Under the pieces are notes generated by a model. It searched no databases. It was not told the DNA's origin and saw nothing but the letters and a program-made list of their open reading frames with translations. From an uncultured Ruminococcus sp. (GTDB lineage Bacteria; Bacillota; Clostridia; Oscillospirales; CAG-272), in NCBI GenBank assembly GCA_902765885.1, contig CACXBN010000020.1, positions 1 through 5,997 of the forward strand: DNA of 5,997 nucleotides, in the 5' to 3' direction. Below are positions 1-5,601 of the stretch, one piece after another. The first letter of the stretch is position 1. Each line of letters begins with the position of its first letter. The position numbers and the translations under genes were made by a program.

Positions 1-1257
1 ATCATCGTCACCCCAAAGCATGGCAAGCCTTCGGTTAGCATCTGTGTTTGCCGTTCCTCGTGTTCCCTTCAGACCTATTTCTTCACCATAATATATGAAC
101 GGGGAACCCGGTCCGAGAATATACAGGTTTGCGGCCATCTGGGCAGTACCACCGGCCATGGTGTTGTATCCGGCTGACCGATCCATGTCATGGTTCGAAA
201 TGAACGGAACGTAAATTCTGTTTTCATTCTTTTCTCTGATTGAGGAAATATATTTTTCAACATATGACGTGTATGTGTTGACGTTTCCTTTTTTTGCGGT
301 TGCGGTAATAAGGCCCTCAGCTCCCGAAACCGTGAAATTGAAACATTCTGTTGATGTGGCATACGGAAGGGCTATGGAGTCGCTGTCCCATACTTCACAT
401 ACCGTATATATGTCAGGATGTTTTTCCTTAAGCTTTCCTATGTACCATTCCCAAAACTCAGCGCATTTTGCGTTGTTCCCGTAATATATGTATTTTCCGG
501 CGTCAAACCTGAATCCGTCAACACCCATATCAAGGTACTTTTCGGCTATTTTCAGCATTTCTTCTCTTACGGCCTCATTGTCATAATTGAGTTCCGGCAT
601 ATCAGAGCTGAAATTGCATTCATATCTTATAGTGGTTCCGGAAATGTACGCGTATTGGGAGCTTTTTGAGGAACTGTCTGATTCCACGGTATAGTAATCA
701 TAATACGGATCAGACGTATCCTCTGACCTTCTGGCATTGGAAAATTTGGTGAACCACAGGTTGGAGGTGCTTGTGTGATTTATGACTAAATCAAGAATGA
801 TGGAAATACCACGTTTATGGCATTCTTCTATAAGTGTCTTTAAATCGTCCATTGTGCCGAATGACGAATCGATTTCCTCATAATTCGTTACATCATATTT
901 ATGATATGATGGAGAACGAAATATTGGCGTGAGCCATATTCCCTCAATTCCGAGGCTTTTCCCGGAAGAAGGATCTCCGTCATTCAGGTAATCCAAACGA
1001 TTTATTATACCTTTTAAGTCTCCTTTTCCGTCACCGTCCGAATCGGAAAAAGAGCCTACGAATATTTCATAAAAAACTCTGTTTTTGTCAAGCTTGGTAT
1101 CTGATGGTTTCAAATCATCATCCAGAAACAGAATTTCGCCTGATTCAGAGTCTATGGGATTGCCGTTGTCATCATAGACAATGGTGTTTGACTTTGAACA
1201 GGAAACGATAGACATCAGCAATGCAATCAGAATTAAAACAGATAAGTATCTTTTCAT
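1..1257 (-). CDS. GH13 alpha-amylase-family lipoprotein, C-terminus cut by window edge
   Basis: This gene encodes a probable cell-surface alpha-glucan hydrolase. It reads open from the ATG at 1257 to base 1 (419 residues) and is incomplete at its C-terminus. Residues 1-20 form a lipoprotein signal peptide: MKR, a hydrophobic core, then a lipobox SIVSC with Cys20 as lipidation site. The GH13 barrel starts near residue 60. A calcium-site-like acidic loop lies at 72-80 (DSDGDGKGD). Conserved region I is DLVINH (Asp156, His161). Region II is GFRFDAGKY with nucleophile Asp252. Region III is VCEVWD with acid/base Glu288. Region IV is ISNHDMDR with Asp357. The fifth region reads MPELN (220-224), close to the MPDLN type of the intermediate GH13_36 subfamily, which contains lipoprotein amylases such as Thermotoga AmyA. 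An in-frame stop at 1267-1269 (minus strand) fixes the start. There is no recognisable Shine-Dalgarno site before it. GH13 membership is secure; exact specificity is inferred. Confidence 0.93.
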   Translation of the reverse strand, partial: MKRYLSVLILIALLMSIVSCSKSNTIVYDDNGNPIDSESGEILFLDDDLKPSDTKLDKNRVFYEIFVGSFSDSDGDGKGDLKGIINRLDYLNDGDPSSGKSLGIEGIWLTPIFRSPSYHKYDVTNYEEIDSSFGTMDDLKTLIEECHKRGISIILDLVINHTSTSNLWFTKFSNARRSEDTSDPYYDYYTVESDSSSKSSQYAYISGTTIRYECNFSSDMPELNYDNEAVREEMLKIAEKYLDMGVDGFRFDAGKYIYYGNNAKCAEFWEWYIGKLKEKHPDIYTVCEVWDSDSIALPYATSTECFNFTVSGAEGLITATAKKGNVNTYTSYVEKYISSIREKNENRIYVPFISNHDMDRSAGYNTMAGGTAQMAANLYILGPGSPFIYYGEEIGLKGTRGTANTDANRRLAMLWGDDD

Positions 1258-1336
1258 TGTTTTGTGTTATATAAAAATGCCGCCATCCCGGTCATTCCAT
1301 TATCCGGCAGCTTCAGATCATGGAATGAAATGTCGC
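1258..1336 (-). promoter_or_regulatory. Amylase leader with two crossing hairpins, attenuator-like
   Basis: The leader between the predicted start site and the amylase ATG contains a perfect 9-bp inverted repeat: TCATTCCAT (1328-1320) pairs with ATGGAATGA (1300-1292), with a 19-nt loop. A second stem uses GCTGCC (1311-1306) from inside that loop and GGCGGC (1284-1279), and is followed by A and five T residues (1277-1273), like a weak intrinsic terminator. The two pairings cross, so they would exclude each other or form a pseudoknot. This arrangement suggests transcription attenuation, but no known riboswitch class was recognised. The 15 nt before the ATG lack a Shine-Dalgarno motif. Confidence 0.4.
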
Positions 1337-1417
1337 GTGATAATTTTAGCACATCAGTTACTTCTTTACAATTATATTATTCTTGTACAAATATTTAATC
1401 TTATAATAATCCGGCAG
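1299..1417. repeat. Two near-identical 12-mers flanking the amylase promoter
   Basis: ATTATCCGGCAG (1299-1310) and ATAATCCGGCAG (1406-1417) match at 11 of 12 bases in the same orientation, 107 bp apart. They bracket the amylase promoter, one near +32 and one near -76 relative to the predicted start. They could be operator half-sites for a regulator, but two short copies may also be chance. Confidence 0.3.
1343..1371 (-). promoter_or_regulatory. Promoter for the amylase gene
   Basis: On the minus strand there is a -35 box TTGTAA (1371-1366), a 17-bp spacer and a -10 box TAAAAT (1348-1343). The bases TGC directly before the -10 make it an extended -10 element. The predicted transcription start is near 1336, giving a leader of about 79 nt before the amylase ATG. 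The call rests on consensus match and spacing only. Confidence 0.6.
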
Positions 1418-1536
1418 GATGCATATAGTGCAGGAGGATTGGTGTGATATTGAAAGCCAGGTGCAGGGCGATAGTCTTGTGAAAGACATTTGTGAAAAGC
1501 CACAAAATTGATACAGAAAATATTTTGAAATAATTA
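1372..1536. other. Divergent intergenic spacer, no gene seen
   Basis: This AT-rich stretch lies between the amylase promoter and the rplU promoter. It contains short open frames on both strands, but none has a ribosome-binding site, a recognisable protein motif or plausible composition. A small palindrome TTGTACAA lies at 1383-1390 and the upstream copy of the 12-mer at 1406-1417. Nothing else was recognised. Confidence 0.6.
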
Positions 1537-1565
1537 TTGACAGAGAAAAAATTTGGTGGTAGAAT
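1537..1565 (+). promoter_or_regulatory. Promoter of the rplU-prp-rpmA operon
   Basis: A perfect -35 box TTGACA (1537-1542) is followed by a 17-bp spacer and the -10 box TAGAAT (1560-1565), which differs from the consensus at one base. Transcription should start near 1572, giving a leader of about 79 nt. This is the best promoter in the window, as expected for a ribosomal protein operon. Confidence 0.85.
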
Positions 1566-1571
1566 ACAAAA

Positions 1572-1650
1572 TGCCGCATGTTGTGGGGTTCTCAAAAGCT
1601 AAGCTTACCTCACTCAGCGAGTTCACAAATGAAAGTGAGGTGTTTTTCGA
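1572..1650 (+). promoter_or_regulatory. L21-leader-like autoregulatory mRNA structure
   Basis: The untranslated leader of rplU contains a small hairpin, CCGCA (1574-1578) with TGTGG (1582-1586). A larger one follows: ACCTCACT (1607-1614) pairs perfectly with AGTGAGGT (1634-1641), topped by TTCA/TGAA (1622-1625 and 1630-1633) around a CAAA loop, with a 7-nt bulge on the 5' side. The 3' arm holds the only plausible ribosome-binding site, GAGG (1637-1640), 10 nt before the ATG. Five T residues (1643-1647) follow almost directly. Position and gene context match the L21 leader described for Bacillota, in which product binding is thought to repress the operon. Whether it acts by hiding the ribosome site or by terminating transcription cannot be read from sequence; both look possible. 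Confidence 0.7.
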
Positions 1651-1962
1651 ATGTTTGCAGTAATAGAAACAGGCGGAAAGCAGTACAAGGTTAACGAAGG
1701 TGACGTTATCTTCGTAGAAAAACTCAATGCGGAAGAGGGCGACAAGGTTGTCTTTGACAAAGTGCTTGCTGTGTCTTCCGATAACGGATTCAAATCCGGA
1801 AAACCCACAATCGAGGGTGCTACCGTATCAGCAACAGTTGTAAAAAACGGTAAAGGCAAAAAGATCTACGTTATGACCTATAAGCCCAAAAAGAACGAAA
1901 AAAGAAAAATCGGTCACAGACAGCCTTATACAAAGGTTCAGATCGATTCAATAGCTCTTTAA
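1651..1962 (+). CDS. rplU: 50S ribosomal protein L21
   Basis: L21 is a structural protein of the large ribosomal subunit that contacts 23S rRNA. The 103-residue product has the usual family length. It begins MFAVIETGGKQYKV, the canonical L21 N-terminus, and carries the C-terminal signature around YKPKKNEKRKIGHRQPYTKV (residues 77-96), rich in lysine and arginine for rRNA contact. The ATG at 1651 is the only sensible start and uses the GAGG site at 1637-1640 inside the leader hairpin. It is the first gene of a three-gene operon, with 33 bp to prp. No anomalies were seen. Confidence 0.98.
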   Translation: MFAVIETGGKQYKVNEGDVIFVEKLNAEEGDKVVFDKVLAVSSDNGFKSGKPTIEGATVSATVVKNGKGKKIYVMTYKPKKNEKRKIGHRQPYTKVQIDSIAL

Positions 1963-1995
1963 GGCAAAGAATCACGTGGCTGCAGGGAGTCTGAA

Positions 1996-2349
1996 GTGAC
2001 AAAGATCACATTTTATACAAAAAACGGATATTTCTGGGGCTTTAAGGAAACCGGCCATACCGGATTTGCGGATAATGGAGATGATATCTTGTGCGCGGCT
2101 TTGTCAGCAATGACGATGCTGATACTCAATACAATCGAGGTTGCATATGGATGCGGCACCGATTATGTTATTGATGACACAGATGCAGCCATTACTCTCA
2201 AGTGCAAATCTGCATTGCCGGAAGAAGAACCGGATGAGAAAAAGCGTTTTGCGGTTGAGGGACTGTTCAGGGGATATTTTCTCCAGGTACAGGATTTAAC
2301 CGAAGAATATTATGATTTCCTTGAAGTTGAAGTGATTAACGAGAATTAG
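1996..2349 (+). CDS. prp: Ribosomal-processing cysteine protease Prp (YsxB family)
   Basis: Prp is a cytoplasmic cysteine protease that removes the N-terminal extension of L27 before or during 50S assembly in Firmicutes. The 117-residue product has the family core GHTGFADNGDDILCAALSA at residues 20-38. His21 and Cys33 sit 12 residues apart, corresponding to the catalytic His22 and Cys34 of Staphylococcus aureus Prp. The start is a GTG, supported by AGGGAG (1984-1989) six bases upstream and by the alignment of the catalytic residues. It lies between rplU and rpmA, 15 bp ahead of the start-proximal region of rpmA, so enzyme and substrate are co-transcribed. A GTG start may keep its synthesis below that of the ribosomal proteins; that is inference. 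The C-terminal tail is slightly longer than in some homologues. Confidence 0.95.
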   Translation: MTKITFYTKNGYFWGFKETGHTGFADNGDDILCAALSAMTMLILNTIEVAYGCGTDYVIDDTDAAITLKCKSALPEEEPDEKKRFAVEGLFRGYFLQVQDLTEEYYDFLEVEVINEN

Positions 2350-2366
2350 TTGAATTAATAATTAAT

Positions 2367-2371
2367 GGAGG
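2367..2371 (+). promoter_or_regulatory. Ribosome-binding site that fixes the rpmA start
   Basis: GGAGG lies eight bases before the ATG at 2380. An earlier in-frame ATG at 2365 overlaps this site and would add MEELT to L27. Since that ATG has no ribosome site of its own, and the Firmicute L27 extension starts at the second methionine, 2380 is the correct start. Confidence 0.9.
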
Positions 2372-2379
2372 AATTAACG

Positions 2380-2658
2380 ATGATTAGAATCAGTTTACAG
2401 TTTTTTGCACATAAAAAAGGTGTTGGTTCTACAAAGAACGGACGCGACAGCGAGTCCAAGAGACTTGGTGTAAAGAGAGCTGACGGTCAGGCAGTTCTTG
2501 CCGGCAACATTATTTTAAGACAGCGTGGTACACATATTCACCCTGGCAACAATGTCGGTCGTGGACATGACGATACTCTGTTTGCACTTGTTGACGGAAA
2601 AGTTAAATTTGAAAACATAGCTAATGGAAGACGTCAGGTAAGCGTATACGCAGACTGA
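2380..2658 (+). CDS. rpmA: 50S ribosomal protein L27 with Prp-cleaved N-terminal extension
   Basis: L27 sits at the peptidyl transferase centre of the 50S subunit, where its mature N-terminus approaches the tRNA acceptor ends. The 92-residue product begins MIRISLQFFAHKKG. Residues 1-9 form the Firmicute-type extension; Prp is expected to cut after Phe9, so the mature protein starts AHKKG. The body has the family features STKNGRDSESKRLG (17-30) and the signature GNIILRQRGTHIHPG (42-56). It is the last gene of the operon, 30 bp after prp. obgE, which follows rpmA in many relatives, is absent here; a terminator and a convergent gene come next instead. Confidence 0.98.
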   Translation: MIRISLQFFAHKKGVGSTKNGRDSESKRLGVKRADGQAVLAGNIILRQRGTHIHPGNNVGRGHDDTLFALVDGKVKFENIANGRRQVSVYAD

Positions 2659-2683
2659 TCATGAGCCTGTTTCGACAAAACAT

Positions 2684-2725
2684 GCCGTGGAAAGATGATT
2701 AACATCTTGACTCCACGGCTTTTTT
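2684..2725 (+). terminator. Intrinsic terminator of the rplU-prp-rpmA operon
   Basis: GCCGTGG (2684-2690) pairs with CCACGGC (2713-2719), and an inner stem AAGATG/CATCTT (2692-2697 and 2703-2708) extends it around an ATTAA loop. Six T residues follow (2720-2725). It ends the operon 26 bp after the rpmA stop. The convergent DUF624 gene stops at 2734, so the same hairpin may also serve it, although the T tract on that strand is poor. Confidence 0.93.
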
Positions 2726-2733
2726 GTTTGTTC

Positions 2734-3810
2734 TTATTCTGTTGCCTCAGTATTCTTTGCGTTATCGTCTTCAGGTATTACGTCGTTTTTTTCATAATAC
2801 GGATCGATCATTATTTCTTTTATCTTAGGGTATGCGGCATAAACGCCCATAATCATGTTGATTGATGGCATGAGAATGAATGGTATTATAACTGCGATCG
2901 GAACATAAACATGCATGAAGAATATTTCTATTAAAACCATGATGGCTGTCCCAAGCAGATACATTAGGTTTCTTTTGATTCCCAATACAGAGAAATACAG
3001 ACCGTTCTTGAACATCTTTGGTATTGACAATTCGAATGTAACAAGCATTAAATAAATGTATTGTCGCATGAGCAGGTACAGAACTGCAAGAAATAGACTC
3101 ATAAAAAACATAATGCTCATCATCATCGACACATTGTAGTTTATGTTAAAGAAGAACAGGTCATAACCGAGCAGAAAAATGATGAGGACGTCCAGGACAC
3201 CGTAAATCAGGGCCTGCTTAATGTTTCTTTTAATGGCATACTTGAAATCATGCCACATGAAAACAGGTTCTCCTCTGAACATGTTTCTGAGAAGATATGT
3301 AAGGCCAACGCGCACGGGTCCGTACGTTATTATTAAAAGAAGACCCAGCCCCAGAAAAATATAATCGATCGGAGAACGCAGGTTTATGTTTTGCCTTTTA
3401 GCAAAAACAGACCAAAGAGCGGAAACTGCAGCTCTTGATTCTGAATACTGCATGATTCCGTTTAAAGGGCCGAAAACCGTGTATACAGGCGCCGAAACAT
3501 GTGTCGAAAAATATCCTGTTGAGGAAATGAGCAGAAAAAACACAGGAAAATTGAAAAAGATATAATAGAGATTTACGGTAAGCAGTTGGTTGATTTTTCT
3601 TCCTACAAGCTTAAAAAAGTTGATGAGTTTCGGATCATCAGAAATGTCTATCTCATCTTTTTCAACTCCCTTGCCGTCTTTGCTCAGTCTGTTGAATATA
3701 TTGAATTTGGATTTTTTTTCTTTTTTTGCCGCTTCTTCTAGTTCTCTTGATTCCATTTCTTCTATTTCATCAAGAGAGTAGCCGGGCCTTTTTGAATCAC
3801 GATCAGACAT
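2734..3810 (-). CDS. DUF624 (YesL-like) integral membrane protein
   Basis: This 358-residue membrane protein has no established biochemical function. The family hallmark is seen at residues 171-200: a short helix end, LLRNMFRGEP, an aromatic-rich WHDF and KRNIKQA. About six hydrophobic segments can be placed near residues 77-97, 149-170, 199-220, 229-253, 283-300 and 302-326. Before them lies a hydrophilic, strongly charged tail of about 70 residues, including an acidic/basic stretch at 15-35 that may be helical or coiled. The C-terminal 20 residues are acidic. Typical DUF624 proteins are near 210 residues, so the tail and the loop between the first two segments (about 98-148) are additions. 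The start ATG at 3810 has GAGGT seven bases upstream (3821-3817, minus strand). A weak -10-like TATGAT lies at 3851-3846 without a good -35. Family members often occur in carbohydrate-use loci; no sugar transporter is adjacent here. Confidence 0.85.
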   Translation of the reverse strand: MSDRDSKRPGYSLDEIEEMESRELEEAAKKEKKSKFNIFNRLSKDGKGVEKDEIDISDDPKLINFFKLVGRKINQLLTVNLYYIFFNFPVFFLLISSTGYFSTHVSAPVYTVFGPLNGIMQYSESRAAVSALWSVFAKRQNINLRSPIDYIFLGLGLLLIITYGPVRVGLTYLLRNMFRGEPVFMWHDFKYAIKRNIKQALIYGVLDVLIIFLLGYDLFFFNINYNVSMMMSIMFFMSLFLAVLYLLMRQYIYLMLVTFELSIPKMFKNGLYFSVLGIKRNLMYLLGTAIMVLIEIFFMHVYVPIAVIIPFILMPSINMIMGVYAAYPKIKEIMIDPYYEKNDVIPEDDNAKNTEATE

Positions 3811-3903
3811 GATTGGACCTCGCTATATTTAGATACATTAAGTCTATCATAGTAAAAAAGCAAAAACAACATAAAATTGTTAATATCACTACAAAAATAA
3901 TTC

Positions 3904-3932
3904 TTGTCTGAAGGTGACTGCGGTAGTATAAT
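3904..3932 (+). promoter_or_regulatory. Promoter of the acetyltransferase-phosphatase operon
   Basis: TTGTCT (3904-3909) as -35 is followed by a 17-bp spacer and a perfect TATAAT -10 (3927-3932). Transcription should begin near 3939, about 28 nt before the ATG at 3967. The open frame of the next gene extends upstream to a TTG at 3904, but that TTG is part of the -35 box and would not be transcribed. Confidence 0.75.
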
Positions 3933-3966
3933 AGCAATCGAAGAATGCATCGAGGAGCTAAAAACA

Positions 3967-4587
3967 ATGGACAGAGATACAGTTAACAGAATATTCAAAT
4001 CTCCTCCTGAATTATATACAAAAAGGCTTCTCCTCAGAAAAATGCAAAAAACTGATAGTGCGGACATGCACGAATATGCATCAAGAGAAGAAGTGAGCCG
4101 TTATCTTCTCTGGAACCCTCATGAAAGCCTCGGATATACATACAGGTATTTAACATATCTGCAGAGCAGGTACAGAGCAGGAGAATTCTATGATTGGGCT
4201 GTTGTGCTTAAAGAGCAGCAAAAGATGATAGGAACAGCAGGATTTACAAAGTTTTATTATGACGACAATGCTGCAGAAATAGGATACGTGCTCAATGACC
4301 GTTACTGGGGAAATGGATTTGCAGTCGAAGCAGCTGCCGAAGTGATTAAATTCGGGTTTGAAGTCCTGAAGCTGAACAGAATCGAAGCAAGATATATAAT
4401 CGGAAATGACAGAAGCCTGAGAGTGATGCAGAAACTGAGAATGAAACATGAAGGAATAATGCGCGAGTCTCTGCTTAACAAAGGAAGGTATGTTTCAGTA
4501 GGAGTGTGCTCGATTCTTAAGAGCGAATATGAGGCAATCATTGATGAGATGCTGGTTCAAGAGAGAAAAATATACATTGAGGAATAG
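3967..4587 (+). CDS. GNAT-family N-acetyltransferase (RimJ/RimL-like)
   Basis: This is a cytoplasmic acetyl-CoA-dependent N-acetyltransferase of the Acetyltransf_3 type, 206 residues. Acceptors in this group range from ribosomal protein N-termini to small amines, and the substrate here cannot be told. The N-terminal strand TKRLLLRKM (18-26) opens the fold. The acetyl-CoA pyrophosphate loop is RYWGNGFA (112-119), matching R-x-x-G-x-G-x-A. GNDRSLRVMQKL (146-157) matches the motif B consensus of an Asn followed by a Ser and a basic helix. The ATG at 3967 is preferred because GAGGAG (3952-3957) lies nine bases upstream and the promoter covers the only longer start. It is first in an operon, six bp from the phosphatase gene. 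Confidence 0.9.
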   Translation: MDRDTVNRIFKSPPELYTKRLLLRKMQKTDSADMHEYASREEVSRYLLWNPHESLGYTYRYLTYLQSRYRAGEFYDWAVVLKEQQKMIGTAGFTKFYYDDNAAEIGYVLNDRYWGNGFAVEAAAEVIKFGFEVLKLNRIEARYIIGNDRSLRVMQKLRMKHEGIMRESLLNKGRYVSVGVCSILKSEYEAIIDEMLVQERKIYIEE

Positions 4588-4593
4588 TGGGAT

Positions 4594-5601
4594 ATGCATG
4601 GAAAAATCGTATCGGTAACCGAATTTGACTTTCATACCGATCTACAACAGAAATACCTGAACGACAGGCCTGAAAAAGTATTTGATTATGCGGATTCAGA
4701 TGATGAACTGTCTGCCCCGAGACCTTATGTCTGTGATTTCTCGTCTGAAACAGATGGAAAAATCTGTAAAGATAAATGTTCTTATGTTTTGGAAAAATCG
4801 GATGATGAATCGTTTTCAAATCCAACAGTATTCGAAGGACTGAAAGAAAACAAACTTGAACTTTATAATTTCAAGCTCGGAGAACGCTTTTATTGGAGAG
4901 CCGGAAGCAGTCTTGACACTATAAATAACAGTCCGATCCATGAAGTTAAGATAACCACGGACAGACTCAGAAATCTGAAAATAGACGGAGTTGTCAATGT
5001 AAGAGATGTAGGTGGCTACGGTTCGTCTCTTGTTAGCGGCGGAAGGATCATTGAAGGCCGGTATTTTCGCGGAGGCAGAGTCAGTGATATAAGCGAAATC
5101 GGAATAAAACAGCTGAAGGATTTGGGTATCAAGGTTGAGATAGACATGCTTGAGGCGGGAATCAGCAGCGGGCCGGTAATAGAAGGAATAGAATTTTACA
5201 ATTTTCCTATCGATTCATTCACTGAACCTGTGAGATTCGAAGAATACGAAGAAGAGTATAGAAAAGTGTTTGAACTTATAAAAAACGCAGATAAAAAACC
5301 TGTTTATCTTCACTGTTTTCTCGGGTCAGACAGAACCGGAATCATGACATTTGCTCTTCTCTCACTTTGCGGAGTAAGCTATGACGACATGCTTCTGGAC
5401 TATCTGTTTACTAATTTCTCTCCAAGCGGGAAAAGGGATCCGGACAGAGAATTCAATTCATGGTATTTTGAGAAACTGGACAGATATGACGGCGACAGTA
5501 AAGCGGAAAAAGCCAAAAAGTGGCTCATGACAAAAGGAATCGAAGAGAGCACACTTGAAAGAATAAGAAAAATTTTTATTAAGAGGGAACCATGCAGGTA
5601 A
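4594..5601 (+). CDS. Fn3-like domain plus MptpB-type tyrosine/lipid phosphatase
   Basis: This is a probable phosphatase of the Y_phosphatase3 family, which removes phosphate from tyrosine or phosphoinositide substrates through a cysteinyl-phosphate intermediate. Residues about 45-122 look like a beta-sandwich Fn3-type module (SYVLEKSDDESFSNP, then FKLGERFYWRA), followed by the phosphatase domain from about 130. Its entry motif is NVRDVGGY (135-142), then GGRIIEGRYFRGG (149-161). The P-loop is HCFLGSDRTG (240-249), with nucleophile Cys241, candidate general acid Asp246 and phosphate-binding Arg247. The usual IDLR motif before the acid-rich loop reads IDML (183-186), and the Lys that marks lipid phosphatases of this type (HCxxGKxR) is Ser245. 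No signal peptide is visible, so it is predicted cytoplasmic. GAGGA (4579-4583), within the end of the acetyltransferase gene, serves as ribosome site and suggests translational coupling. Substrate is unknown. Confidence 0.88.
   Translation: MHGKIVSVTEFDFHTDLQQKYLNDRPEKVFDYADSDDELSAPRPYVCDFSSETDGKICKDKCSYVLEKSDDESFSNPTVFEGLKENKLELYNFKLGERFYWRAGSSLDTINNSPIHEVKITTDRLRNLKIDGVVNVRDVGGYGSSLVSGGRIIEGRYFRGGRVSDISEIGIKQLKDLGIKVEIDMLEAGISSGPVIEGIEFYNFPIDSFTEPVRFEEYEEEYRKVFELIKNADKKPVYLHCFLGSDRTGIMTFALLSLCGVSYDDMLLDYLFTNFSPSGKRDPDREFNSWYFEKLDRYDGDSKAEKAKKWLMTKGIEESTLERIRKIFIKREPCR

Noticed and set aside
75..669. Short open frames on both strands within the left 700 bases
   Set aside because: They are shadows of the amylase gene, which reads open on the minus strand through all of this region with all GH13 motifs.
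1383..1407. Plus-strand promoter-like TTGTAC and TATAAT
   Set aside because: The spacing is only 13 bp and no gene follows before the better rplU promoter.
1358..1595. Minus-strand open frames with hydrophobic stretches, one vaguely resembling the end of a CPBP-type membrane protease
   Set aside because: There is no ribosome site or convincing motif, the frames overlap the rplU promoter and the amylase promoter, and the similarity is too weak to call a relic.
2365..2379. Alternative rpmA start giving an MEELT extension
   Set aside because: This ATG overlaps the GGAGG ribosome site of the start at 2380 and does not fit the Firmicute L27 N-terminus.
3590..3781. Plus-strand serine-rich open frame
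   Set aside because: It is the antisense shadow of the charged N-terminal tail of the DUF624 gene and has no ribosome site.
3762..4067. Minus-strand open frame across the intergenic region upstream of the acetyltransferase gene
   Set aside because: It overlaps two supported genes and a strong promoter, and its product shows no recognisable motif.
4150..4825. Minus-strand open frames opposite the acetyltransferase and phosphatase genes
   Set aside because: They are antisense shadows of genes with clear family motifs on the plus strand.
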